This document shows positions 1-7,281 of a DNA stretch of 17,055 nt, in pieces; the stretch's first letter is position 1; the number at the start of each line of letters is the position of its first letter. This DNA is from Bacteroidales bacterium (GTDB lineage Bacteria; Bacteroidota; Bacteroidia; Bacteroidales; P3). The position numbers and the translations under genes were made by a program. The notes below the pieces were generated by a model. That model was not told where the DNA came from. It made no database searches and saw only the letters and a program-made list of their open reading frames with translations. The DNA lies in the NCBI GenBank assembly GCA_021443125.1, contig JABUUQ010000002.1:1018024-1035078 (forward strand). Reading direction: 5' to 3'.

Positions 1-635
1 TTAAGACCTTTCACCATTAGAGAAAAAGCAGATTTTTCTGTATTGTTTTCCCAAGAAAATGGCATATAACCCAAAGTATCCATACCTCCGGCACAACCGA
101 TAAACATTTCACCTTCGTCTTCTGAGTCAAGATTTATAAGGATATTGCTTTTTAATGCATCGTCTGCCAATGCCATAGCACCGGTAAGGCCTGTCTCTTC
201 GTCAACAGTAAACAAACATTCCAATGGTCCGTGTTCTATAGTGTTGGAAGCTAAAATAGCCAAAGCAGTTGCCACTCCTATGCCGTCATCTGCGCCAAGT
301 GTTGTTCCTTTTGCCTTCAACCAACCATCTTCTACATAGGTATCTATTGCATCTTTCTCAAAATCAAAAACTTTGTCGGAGTTCTTTTCGCATACCATGT
401 CCATATGAGATTGCAAACATACCATTTTTCTGTTTTCCATGCCTTTTGTGGCAGGTTTTCTTATGATTACGTTTCCTATCTTGTCGGTAATGGTTTCAAG
501 ATTGTGAGAAAGTCCCCAATTCTTAAGGTATTCTGTCATTTTTTCCTCTTTCTTGCTTGGTCTTGGTATAGAAAGAATAGGCTTAAATTGCTCAAAAACT
601 TCTTTTGGCTGCAAATTATCTAAATGTTCGTTCAT
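1..635 (-). CDS. pepD: Aminoacyl-histidine / cytosolic non-specific dipeptidase, M20C family (3' end outside window)
   Basis: The reading frame on the minus strand is open from ATG at 635-633 to the window edge (211 codons, no stop seen). The protein should be a cytosolic, two-zinc peptidase that cuts dipeptides. The translation carries the family motifs in order: SHMDMV (H77, D79), LGADDGIGVA (bridging D116), VDEETGL (general base E146, metal ligand E147) and INLDSEDEGE (D170). The family is about 480 residues long, so a little under half is present; the lid/dimerisation part and the last metal-binding His lie outside. A Bacteroidota-type promoter sits about 40 bp upstream and diverges from dapB. 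The frame is easy to miss because it has no stop inside the window. The family assignment is firm; exact substrate preference cannot be read from sequence. Confidence 0.93.
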   Translation of the reverse strand, partial: MNEHLDNLQPKEVFEQFKPILSIPRPSKKEEKMTEYLKNWGLSHNLETITDKIGNVIIRKPATKGMENRKMVCLQSHMDMVCEKNSDKVFDFEKDAIDTYVEDGWLKAKGTTLGADDGIGVATALAILASNTIEHGPLECLFTVDEETGLTGAMALADDALKSNILINLDSEDEGEMFIGCAGGMDTLGYMPFSWENNTEKSAFSLMVKGL

Positions 636-674
636 AATTCGTGTAGTTGTTAAGAATTCATAATAATTTTCTTG

Positions 675-707
675 CAAAGATAATCAATTTTTGTTTTCCT
701 ATCCAAA
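675..707 (-). promoter_or_regulatory. Promoter of the dipeptidase gene
   Basis: Read on the minus strand, TTTG (704-707) is followed after 21 bp by TATCTTTG (675-682). This matches the Bacteroidota consensus TTTG / TAnnTTTG. The expected start of transcription lies about 35 nt before the ATG at 635. Confidence 0.7.
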
Positions 708-732
708 TTTTATCAAAATAATAAAAACCAAA

Positions 733-763
733 TTGAGAATATGAAAAAATTACCTTAACTTTG
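733..763 (+). promoter_or_regulatory. Promoter of dapB
   Basis: TTG at 733-735, a 20 bp spacer and TAACTTTG at 756-763 match the Bacteroidota promoter. Transcription would start near 768-770, leaving only about 12 nt before the ATG at 782. An upstream in-frame TTG at 761 lies inside the -7 element, so it cannot be the start codon of this transcript. The promoter diverges from that of the dipeptidase; the two -33 elements are 25 bp apart. Confidence 0.75.
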
Positions 764-781
764 CAGAAATTTTTCAACTAT

Positions 782-1489
782 ATGAATATATTGATTATCG
801 GCTATGGGAAAATGGGTAAGATGATAGAAACCATAGCTTTGGAACGTGGCCATCAAATTGCAGGAATTGTTGATATAAACGACTCTTTGCACGATATAGA
901 CGCAAAAAACATTGATGTTGCCATTGATTTCACAACACCAGATTCTGTTTTGAACAATATAGATATTTGCTTGAATAAAAACATACCTTTGGTTGTTGGC
1001 ACTACAGGCTGGTATGACAATTTGGAAGCAATAAAAAACAAGGTGGAGGCAGAGAATAAATCATTTTTGTATTCGCCAAACTTTGCCATAGGCGTATATT
1101 TGTTCAGAGAAATAAACAAAATTCTTGCCAAAACAATGGATAATTACAGCAATTATACACCTGAGATAACCGAAATACACCATATACACAAACTTGACGC
1201 CCCTTCTGGCACTGCAATCATTCTTGCAAACGAACTTTTGAAAGAATACTCATGGAAAAAGGAATGGAAACTGAATGAAATAGAAGATTCTAACCAACTG
1301 AAAATAACTTCGATAAGAGAAGGGGAGGAGTTTGGAACCCACATTATTACCTACGAATCTCAAGAAGACATCATAGAAATAAAACACAAGGCTAAATCAC
1401 GAAGAGGGCTTGCTTTGGGTGCTGTTCTTGCCGCTGAATTTTTGAAAGGCAAGAAGGGATTTTTCACAATGCAAGACATGATAAAATAA
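782..1489 (+). CDS. dapB: 4-hydroxy-tetrahydrodipicolinate reductase
   Basis: This enzyme reduces 4-hydroxy-tetrahydrodipicolinate to tetrahydrodipicolinate with NAD(P)H, on the cytosolic route to diaminopimelate (cell wall) and lysine. The 235-residue protein starts with a dinucleotide-binding fold (GYGKMG, residues 7-12) and has VGTTGW at 72-77. It also has the DapB signature EIHHIHKLDAPSGTA (131-145), with the His pair, catalytic K137 and the PSGT substrate loop. Length is slightly short of the E. coli enzyme (273) but usual for Bacteroidota. The ATG at 782 is chosen because the family begins MNILIIGYGKMG and because the promoter overlaps any earlier start. The next gene starts 73 bp downstream on the same strand with no clear terminator between, so readthrough is possible. 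No other lysine-pathway gene is nearby. Confidence 0.95.
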   Translation: MNILIIGYGKMGKMIETIALERGHQIAGIVDINDSLHDIDAKNIDVAIDFTTPDSVLNNIDICLNKNIPLVVGTTGWYDNLEAIKNKVEAENKSFLYSPNFAIGVYLFREINKILAKTMDNYSNYTPEITEIHHIHKLDAPSGTAIILANELLKEYSWKKEWKLNEIEDSNQLKITSIREGEEFGTHIITYESQEDIIEIKHKAKSRRGLALGAVLAAEFLKGKKGFFTMQDMIK

Positions 1490-1516
1490 AACGAAGGAAT
1501 AATTTCCTGAAACAAG

Positions 1517-1540
1517 GTTTTAATTTTTTAGAACGAAGAA
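1517..1540 (+). repeat. Short dispersed intergenic repeat, copy near 1517
   Basis: The 24 bp here match 7258-7281 with one mismatch. Both contain a GTTTTAATTTTTT block followed by AGAAC and AAGAA. The copy lies in the dapB-ROK kinase gap. It has no GGCG hairpin arm, so it corresponds only to the tail part of the copy at 7208-7281. The gap shows no convincing promoter or terminator. Confidence 0.45.
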
Positions 1541-1562
1541 ATAATTTAACAAAACAAGGAAT

Positions 1563-2522
1563 ATGAATTACTCATTAGGAATTGATATTGGCGGAACAAA
1601 CACCAATATAGGATTGACAACAGAAGAAGGCAATGTTGTTGCAGTCGAAACATTCAAAACGAAAGCCTTTGACAAGGTGGAAGACTATTTGGATGAGATA
1701 ACAAAAAGAGTTGTTATTTTATGCAAAAAAGTTGAACCCAAAGACACTATTCTTGGTGTTGGAATAGGTGCTCCAAATGGCAATTATTACAATGGCACAA
1801 TAGAACATGCACCAAATCTTCAGTTTAATGGCATTATAGAATTAAAAAAAGAGTTGGAGCCACGCTTGAAACAAGAAGGATTTGATTTGAAGGTAACTGT
1901 AACAAATGATGCCAACGCTGCTGCAATGGGAGAAATGATTTATGGCAAGGCAAAGTTTGTTAAGGATTTTTTAATGATTACACTTGGTACAGGTCTTGGC
2001 AGTGGAATTGTTGTAGGAGGTAAATTGGTTTATGGAAGCACGGGGTTTGCAGGTGAAGTAGGTCATACAATAGTTGAGCCAAATGGTCGTCAATGCAATT
2101 GTGGCAGAAACGGATGTTTGGAAAGATATTGCTCTGCCACAGGTATAGTAATTACTGCCAAAGAAAAACTTGAAGAATGTGCAGCTTGTTCATTGTTGAG
2201 AGAGTATGATGAAAACGAGCTTACAAGTAAGGCAATATATGAGTGTGCCTTGAAAGGCGACAAAATTGCTTTGGAATGCTTTGACTACACAGCAAGGATA
2301 CTTGCCCGAGGCATAGCAAATGCTGCTGAGGTTACCTCTCCAAGAAAAGTTTATCTATTTGGTGGTTTGGCAAATAGTGGAGAATTGCTTATAAACCCAC
2401 TAAGAAAATACTTGGAAGAAGAACTTTACACAGTATACAGGAATACAATAGAAATAGAGCAGTCTGGATTGAAAGAAGCCGATGCTGCTATTTTGGGTGC
2501 CGCTGCATTAACTTTTGAATAG
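1563..2522 (+). CDS. ROK-family sugar kinase (probable glucokinase/hexokinase)
   Basis: This 319-residue protein is an ATP-dependent sugar kinase of the ROK family, acting in the cytosol. The phosphate-binding motif DIGGTNT is at residues 8-14 and the catalytic Asp in NDANAAA is D116. The second ATP-binding motif LGTGLGSG is at 141-148. The ROK zinc site is complete: H168, C178, C180 and C185 within the CNCGRNGCLE block. There is no N-terminal DNA-binding helix-turn-helix, so it is a kinase rather than a NagC/XylR-type repressor. Known Bacteroides ROK enzymes (RokA) phosphorylate glucose and some other hexoses. The gene lies 10 bp before a beta-mannosidase gene, so mannose released from beta-mannosides could be a substrate; that is inference. 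Glucose, mannose and N-acetyl sugars cannot be told apart from sequence. Confidence 0.9.
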   Translation: MNYSLGIDIGGTNTNIGLTTEEGNVVAVETFKTKAFDKVEDYLDEITKRVVILCKKVEPKDTILGVGIGAPNGNYYNGTIEHAPNLQFNGIIELKKELEPRLKQEGFDLKVTVTNDANAAAMGEMIYGKAKFVKDFLMITLGTGLGSGIVVGGKLVYGSTGFAGEVGHTIVEPNGRQCNCGRNGCLERYCSATGIVITAKEKLEECAACSLLREYDENELTSKAIYECALKGDKIALECFDYTARILARGIANAAEVTSPRKVYLFGGLANSGELLINPLRKYLEEELYTVYRNTIEIEQSGLKEADAAILGAAALTFE

Positions 2523-2532
2523 AAAGACAAAA

Positions 2533-4857
2533 ATGAAGCGTTATTTGTTATTTGTTTTTGTTATTGCTGTTTCTTGTTCAGCAATGGCACAAGGTTTGCG
2601 TCTTCCTTTCTCTCAAAAAGAGATGGCAGAGATGTCGCCAAATCTTTTATTCTTCTATGATGCCAATTTGAGAAGTTCGGACAATAAGATAAAGGCAAAA
2701 GATTTTGATTTGGTGTTTTATACAAACACGTACGAAATTCTTGAAGCCAATGGTATAATAGACGATATGTTTGTTGGCACTAACGAAAAGCAATTGAAGG
2801 AAATAGATTCGAAAACATGGATTTATTCTTGCGAATTCTATTTGAACAAACGCCAATTGAAAAAGGATTATGCTATTCTCAACATAGAAAACATAGATGG
2901 CAATTGCGAACTATTCATTAACAAAAAGAAAGTTAGAGAATATCACAATTCATTTATGCGATACAGGGATGACATTAAACAATTCCTAAAAAAAGGCAAA
3001 AATAATATAGAGTTGGTTTTCACTCCCAAGGATAGCATAAGAATGAAGCAACGTGCTCCTCAATATCTTTATGGTTGGGATTGGCATCCTCAGACTCTTG
3101 CTCCAAAAATCAATGCAATCTATCTTACTTTTGAAGATAATGTACCAGTTCTTGAAGCAAAATATATTCAAACTAAGGCAATTAACAATAATGTTGCCCA
3201 AATGAATCTTACATTAAAGTTCGAAAAACCTTTGAATAGGGAATATACTCTTGTTTTATCGCCTAGAAAAAATAATGCTGATGGAATAAACAAGGAAATC
3301 ACCCTTCAACCTAATACAACTGGCGAATATATTGTTGATTTTGAAATAGAAAATCCAAAACTTTGGTGGCCTAATGGTTTAGGTCCACAGCAACTTTATT
3401 CCAATGAAATGTGGTTGAAAGAAGACTCTTTATTCCTTGGAACTATTACCTTTGGAGTTAGAACTATCGACCTTGTGAGAGAAAAAGACGAATATGGCGA
3501 ATCTTTTTATTTCAGTGTCAATGGACAACCTGTATTTGCCAAAGGTGCCAATTACATACTTACCCCAGAAAGTAAGGATGACGACATTATGAAAGCGGCA
3601 ATGGCAAATATGAATATGTTAAGAATTTGGGGCGGAAGTGATTATGGAGATGATGCTTTCTATGATTTGTGCGACAGATATGGTATAATGGTTTGGCAAG
3701 ACTTTCCTTTTGCTTGTGAGTTGTATCCTGCAGATTCTGCTTTTTTAGTTAATGTTGAAAAGGAAGCAATACAAAATGTTCAACGCATAAGCGGGCATCC
3801 TTCTTTGGCTCTTTATTGCGGCAACAATGAAATATGGGAAGGTTGGTTCAATTGGGGTTGGAAGGAATCTATAAAAGACACCACAAACACAGTTGCAGAC
3901 TACGATAAATTATTTAGAAATTTGTTGCCAAATGTTGTTTCAAAATATGCTCCAACAATAGATTATATTCATTCTTCTCCAGTAGAATATGGTTGGGGAC
4001 ACGAAGAAAGCAGAAAGATTGGCGACTCTCATTATTGGGGTGTTTGGTGGGGCGATAGCGTTTTTGAGGCATATACTCGCAAAATTCCAAGATTTATGTC
4101 AGAGTATGGTTTTCAATCTGTGATGAACAAAACAACGGCCAGCAGATATTGCAAACATCCTTACACAAAAGATAATGAAAGTTTTGCTATTCATCAAAAA
4201 CACGACAGAGGATTTGAACTTGTTGACGCAAGAGTACATCAATGGTTTGGAGAATACAATGACGATGAAGTATATATGATTTATTCTCAACTTACACAAC
4301 AAGAAGGTATCAAACTTGCAATAGAGGCTCATAGAAGAAACAAACCTTATTGTATGGGCTCTTTGTTTTGGCAATATAACGAGCCTTACCCTTGTGTTGG
4401 ATGGGGTTGTTTAGACAATTCAGGAGAAGAAAAACTTGTGTATTATACTGCACAGCTTGCTTTTCAGCCTGTGATTTTCTCAATAGACAAATATTCAAGC
4501 GAAGACTCCTTATTTATATATGTTTGTTCAGATGTTAACAATGACGTGTCTTTGGATTATCACGTATATATTGCAGATAACAATGATTCCAACAAATATT
4601 CTCTTACTACAAAGAATTTACAAATAAAGGCTAATGAAACAAAACAAATAATTTCTTTGGCATACAAGGATATAAAAGATTTTAACAAAAATACCGATTA
4701 TCTTTGGATAGAAGGTATTTATAATGACGTTACTATAACAAACTATGCTTTCTTTGTTTATCCTAAAGATTATGTTTCAATAGATAAATACTTTCAAGTT
4801 CACTTCGATTATTATGTAGGAGAGGGAGATGAATTTGAAGACTTGAAAGAAGAATAA
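2533..4857 (+). CDS. Secreted GH2-family beta-mannosidase
   Basis: This 774-residue exo-glycosidase probably removes beta-linked mannose from oligosaccharides in the periplasm. A signal peptide covers about residues 1-20 (two basic residues, a hydrophobic stretch, then SAMA before the predicted cut). Next come a sugar-binding jelly-roll domain (about 35-200), an Ig-like domain (about 205-320), the TIM barrel (about 325-640) and a C-terminal beta-domain. The GH2 acid/base lies in CGNNE (E433) and the nucleophile in FMSEYGFQ (E524). The surrounding GGSDYGDD, WQDFPFACE and FWQYNEP segments resemble beta-mannosidases rather than beta-galactosidases or glucuronidases. ATG 2533 is chosen over an in-frame TTG at 2515 because the signal peptide starts there. 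It follows the ROK kinase gene by 10 bp and ends at a bidirectional terminator. A related specificity such as glucosaminidase is possible but less likely. Confidence 0.88.
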   Translation: MKRYLLFVFVIAVSCSAMAQGLRLPFSQKEMAEMSPNLLFFYDANLRSSDNKIKAKDFDLVFYTNTYEILEANGIIDDMFVGTNEKQLKEIDSKTWIYSCEFYLNKRQLKKDYAILNIENIDGNCELFINKKKVREYHNSFMRYRDDIKQFLKKGKNNIELVFTPKDSIRMKQRAPQYLYGWDWHPQTLAPKINAIYLTFEDNVPVLEAKYIQTKAINNNVAQMNLTLKFEKPLNREYTLVLSPRKNNADGINKEITLQPNTTGEYIVDFEIENPKLWWPNGLGPQQLYSNEMWLKEDSLFLGTITFGVRTIDLVREKDEYGESFYFSVNGQPVFAKGANYILTPESKDDDIMKAAMANMNMLRIWGGSDYGDDAFYDLCDRYGIMVWQDFPFACELYPADSAFLVNVEKEAIQNVQRISGHPSLALYCGNNEIWEGWFNWGWKESIKDTTNTVADYDKLFRNLLPNVVSKYAPTIDYIHSSPVEYGWGHEESRKIGDSHYWGVWWGDSVFEAYTRKIPRFMSEYGFQSVMNKTTASRYCKHPYTKDNESFAIHQKHDRGFELVDARVHQWFGEYNDDEVYMIYSQLTQQEGIKLAIEAHRRNKPYCMGSLFWQYNEPYPCVGWGCLDNSGEEKLVYYTAQLAFQPVIFSIDKYSSEDSLFIYVCSDVNNDVSLDYHVYIADNNDSNKYSLTTKNLQIKANETKQIISLAYKDIKDFNKNTDYLWIEGIYNDVTITNYAFFVYPKDYVSIDKYFQVHFDYYVGEGDEFEDLKEE

Positions 4858-4876
4858 ATAAACCTATCATAAAAAC

Positions 4877-4903
4877 AAAAGGCGGTGTTTTCACCGCCTT
4901 TTT
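4877..4903. terminator. Bidirectional rho-independent terminator
   Basis: The stem GGCGGTG (4881-4887) / CACCGCC (4892-4898) has a four-base loop and is flanked by AAAA on the left and TTTTT on the right. It works in both directions: it ends the kinase-mannosidase transcript (plus strand) and the convergent lipoprotein transcript (minus strand, stop at 4923). Confidence 0.9.
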
Positions 4904-4922
4904 CATTATAACTCATTTAAGT

Positions 4923-6281
4923 TTAACCTCTTTTTATTGATTTACTACTTGAACTACTCTTTGTTGATTTAGTGCTCCTGCTAGTGCTTGAAGTTTTGCT
5001 ACTTGTTGTCTTTTTGCTTCCAGAGATAGTTCTTGTAGGAGTCTTTGATGATGTTTTTGTAGTTGTAGTAGTGTTTCTGTTTGTTGTAGAAGTGTTTACT
5101 GTTCTTGTTGGTTGTGAAGTGCTTGTTCCTACAGAGTTGTTTGTATTAGTCTTTATTTCTCTTGAAGGTGTCGTTTGATTGGTGTTAGTATTCACATTTC
5201 TATTTACTGTTGATGAAGTTGAGGTGCTTGTGTTGCGATTTATATCTCTGGTTGGTGTAGATGTGTTTGTATTAGTTGTTGTGGTTGTATTGTTGTTGAA
5301 TTCCCTATAATCTTTGTTTGAAGTTGGTTGAGTGGTATTTGTTGTTGGTTTTGCAGTAGTGGTTTCAGATCTGACAACTGAAGGAGTTTTGATTTGTGAA
5401 TTGTTCACCATATCTGTGTTTGCTTTTCTTGAACTAAAATCATTGCTTGATTGAGTTGTTCTCTTTATGATTGTAGGGTCATTCTTTAAGTTGTTGTCAG
5501 ATATTTGGATATTTGGATTGTTTTTTGAGAACTCATCAGCCATAGAATTTCTGTCTGCAATATCTCTTACTATAACAACTTCTGAGTTTGAGTAGTAATC
5601 AGCTTCGTTTAAGTTTTTATAATTTCTGCCATTGCCAGAAGGTTCTCCTCTGTAGCCTGTTCCATTATTTCCATTGTTCCTATCAATTCCTGAACCCATG
5701 TGAGAATCGCCTCTATCGTTAGATGCATTAGAATTGTTCATAACTCTGCGATAGTGTTCATCGTTATACCAATCTGGTTTCATATTTCTGTATGGGTCTT
5801 TTCTATAATCGTGTCTGTGTCTTGCACAATAGCCTGCATAGTAGCCGTCATAATATCCGTCTCTGTAGCCATTAGCATAAGCAAAGTTGCGATTGTATCC
5901 GTATCTGTCGCTCCAGCCATAATAGGTGAAGTAGAAGTATTCCCAATAGTCATCACAATTGTCTATTGCATCCAAAGCATATTCTCTTGCAAGCAAAGAA
6001 TAGTGTATAGCTTGACGATAATTGTGATAGAAGTATAATTTTTGAGCGTAATCGTTGTAATAAACTGCTGTTGATACATTATTCCTTTCCCAATATGAAT
6101 AATATGATGCTATTTCATAAGCTTTGTTGATAATGAAGGAAGTTTGCTCTATTGTATTTCTTGCTTGCTTTCTGCTATAAGCTGAACCGCCTGCAGCTGA
6201 AGCGTTACTTGTTGTGCAAGATGTGAAAAACATAATTCCACATAAAGCAATAATGCTGTAAATCAAACCTATTCTTTTCAT
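4923..6281 (-). CDS. Tyrosine-rich lipoprotein with long Ser/Thr/Asn low-complexity tail
   Basis: I do not recognise the family. The 452-residue product starts with a lipoprotein signal (hydrophobic 4-19, FFTSC with lipidated C22). No acidic export signal follows the Cys, so it may face the periplasm. Residues 35-110 look helical and pack many Tyr with Ala/Leu, like a small TPR-type or DUF4398-like helical region. Residues 112-165 are extremely Tyr/Gly/Arg-rich (YRDGYYDGYYAGY at 139-151). A polar linker follows. Residues 300-452 are almost only T, S, N, K, R and P, with imperfect copies of R-x-[hydrophobic]-N/K/S-x-N/S/T, and end in a basic tail (SKSIKRG). It is transcribed alone from a canonical promoter and shares a terminator with the mannosidase. 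The tail resembles a flexible, wall- or polysaccharide-contacting stalk; that is inference. Confidence 0.8.
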   Translation of the reverse strand: MKRIGLIYSIIALCGIMFFTSCTTSNASAAGGSAYSRKQARNTIEQTSFIINKAYEIASYYSYWERNNVSTAVYYNDYAQKLYFYHNYRQAIHYSLLAREYALDAIDNCDDYWEYFYFTYYGWSDRYGYNRNFAYANGYRDGYYDGYYAGYCARHRHDYRKDPYRNMKPDWYNDEHYRRVMNNSNASNDRGDSHMGSGIDRNNGNNGTGYRGEPSGNGRNYKNLNEADYYSNSEVVIVRDIADRNSMADEFSKNNPNIQISDNNLKNDPTIIKRTTQSSNDFSSRKANTDMVNNSQIKTPSVVRSETTTAKPTTNTTQPTSNKDYREFNNNTTTTTNTNTSTPTRDINRNTSTSTSSTVNRNVNTNTNQTTPSREIKTNTNNSVGTSTSQPTRTVNTSTTNRNTTTTTKTSSKTPTRTISGSKKTTSSKTSSTSRSTKSTKSSSSSKSIKRG

Positions 6282-6325
6282 GATGTATAATTTTTTAATT
6301 GTTTTTCTTATATTTTTATCAAAAT

Positions 6326-6358
6326 TGATGCCAAAATTAATACTTTATTTTAACTTCG
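6326..6358 (+). promoter_or_regulatory. Possible promoter of the glucosaminidase gene
   Basis: TAACTTCG at 6351-6358 is a one-mismatch -7 element about 30 bp before the ATG at 6391. The upstream TTGATG (6325-6330) could serve as a weak -33 element, but its best TTG is 23 bp away, longer than usual. It overlaps the stronger promoter on the other strand. Confidence 0.4.
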
Positions 6359-6362
6359 CAAA
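6332..6362 (-). promoter_or_regulatory. Promoter of the lipoprotein gene
   Basis: On the minus strand TTTG (6359-6362) is followed after 19 bp by TAATTTTG (6332-6339), a full match to the Bacteroidota consensus. The leader to the ATG at 6281 would be about 45 nt. Confidence 0.75.
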
Positions 6363-6390
6363 ATAATTCAACAAACAAAGACACAGTATT

Positions 6391-7203
6391 ATGAATACCA
6401 AAAAGCATTTTTTAACATTTACTATCTTAGTTCTTAGTGTTTTAACTATAAACGCCCAAGAGAAAAAAACAGTTACTGAAAATTACATAATGCAGTATAG
6501 AAACATTGCCCTGCAAAACGAAAAGGATTATGGCATACCTTCTTCCATAACTTTGGCACAAGGAATTATTGAGTCGGGTAGTGGAAGGAGTTCTTTGGCA
6601 AAGGAAGGCAACAACCATTTTGGAATAAAATGTCATCAGTCTTGGACTGGCAGAAAAATGTATAAGGATGACGATCAAAAGAATGATTGTTTCAGGGTTT
6701 ATGATAATGCAGAGGAATCCTATACCGACCATTCTGCTTTTTTGAAAAACAACAAACGATATTCATCTCTTTTTTCCATAGACAAAAATGACTATCAAGC
6801 ATGGGCAAAAGGTTTGAAAGAAGCGGGTTATGCCACCAATCCACAATATGCCAACTTATTGATAGATATTATTGAACTGTATGATTTGGACAAACTTGCA
6901 GATTCTGATTTTTATCTTTTGGCCGACAATACTTTTGTGAGCAATGAAAATAATAAAAAGGCAGAACCTCAAATAAAACAACCAACCCCAAAGCCTCAAA
7001 CCCAAGAAAACAAACCTCAGCAAGCACAACAACCAAAAGCAAAGAAATCTTTGGGAGAAAAATTGTTTGGAAACACATCTTGGTGGAAGCGTCGCCACGA
7101 AACAGAACAAGAAAGAAAGCGTAGGGAGATGGATGAAAAAATTCAGAAAATGATTGACGAACAAGATGTTAAGAGAACAGATTTTGAGGTAAGTTTCGAA
7201 TAA
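6391..7203 (+). CDS. Secreted GH73 N-acetylglucosaminidase (peptidoglycan hydrolase)
   Basis: This 270-residue protein has a signal peptide (about 1-22, ending INAQ) and a GH73 / FlgJ-like glucosaminidase domain at about 30-165. The domain cleaves the glycan strands of peptidoglycan. Visible family motifs are YGIPSSITLAQGIIESGSG (47-65, catalytic E61), NNHFGIKC (74-81), FRVYDNAEESYTDHSAFL (101-118) and GYATNPQYA (146-154). Bacteroidota homologues often carry a C-terminal LysM domain; none is visible here. Instead there is a Pro/Gln/Lys-rich linker (about 190-218), then a strongly basic, probably helical segment with WWKRRHETEQERKRREMDEK (231-250). That segment may bind the wall electrostatically. 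The gene is followed at once by a strong terminator and stands alone. The domain call is firm; its role in division or turnover is not known. Confidence 0.92.
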   Translation: MNTKKHFLTFTILVLSVLTINAQEKKTVTENYIMQYRNIALQNEKDYGIPSSITLAQGIIESGSGRSSLAKEGNNHFGIKCHQSWTGRKMYKDDDQKNDCFRVYDNAEESYTDHSAFLKNNKRYSSLFSIDKNDYQAWAKGLKEAGYATNPQYANLLIDIIELYDLDKLADSDFYLLADNTFVSNENNKKAEPQIKQPTPKPQTQENKPQQAQQPKAKKSLGEKLFGNTSWWKRRHETEQERKRREMDEKIQKMIDEQDVKRTDFEVSFE

Positions 7204-7207
7204 AAAC

Positions 7208-7241
7208 AAAACGCCGTTTCAATAAAATAAAACGGCGTTTT
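7208..7241. terminator. Bidirectional rho-independent terminator (part of the intergenic repeat)
   Basis: AAAACGCCGTTT (7208-7219) pairs with AAACGGCGTTTT (7230-7241) in a 12 bp perfect stem with a 10-base loop. T-rich runs lie on both sides, so it can end the glucosaminidase transcript (stop 7203) and the convergent PAS-protein transcript (stop 7282). Confidence 0.85.
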
Positions 7242-7281
7242 AATTTTTTCTTTCCTTGTTTTAATTTTTTAGAACAAAGAA
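7230..7281 (+). repeat. Dispersed intergenic repeat, fullest copy
   Basis: 7230-7263 is repeated in inverted orientation at 10575-10608 with two mismatches over 34 bp. 7258-7281 is repeated directly at 1517-1540 with one mismatch over 24 bp. Within the copy, GTTTTAATTTTTT occurs twice (7237-7249 and 7258-7270), 21 bp apart. Confidence 0.6.

Noticed and set aside
145..623. Three overlapping plus-strand open frames at the left edge
   Set aside because: They lie antisense to the dipeptidase gene, whose minus-strand frame has clear M20 motifs; the plus-strand products show no family features.
1563..2522. ROK-family transcriptional repressor
   Set aside because: The protein begins directly with the ATP-binding DIGGTN motif and lacks the N-terminal helix-turn-helix of NagC/XylR-type regulators.
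5000..5400. A CRISPR-like or DNA tandem repeat in the lipoprotein tail
   Set aside because: The DNA repetition follows from Thr/Asn/Ser codons in frame; there is no regular unit with spacers.
4972..6038. Plus-strand frames rich in Val/Leu/Ile opposite the lipoprotein
   Set aside because: They are the antisense reading of the Thr/Ser/Asn/Tyr codons, which gives artificial hydrophobic repeats.
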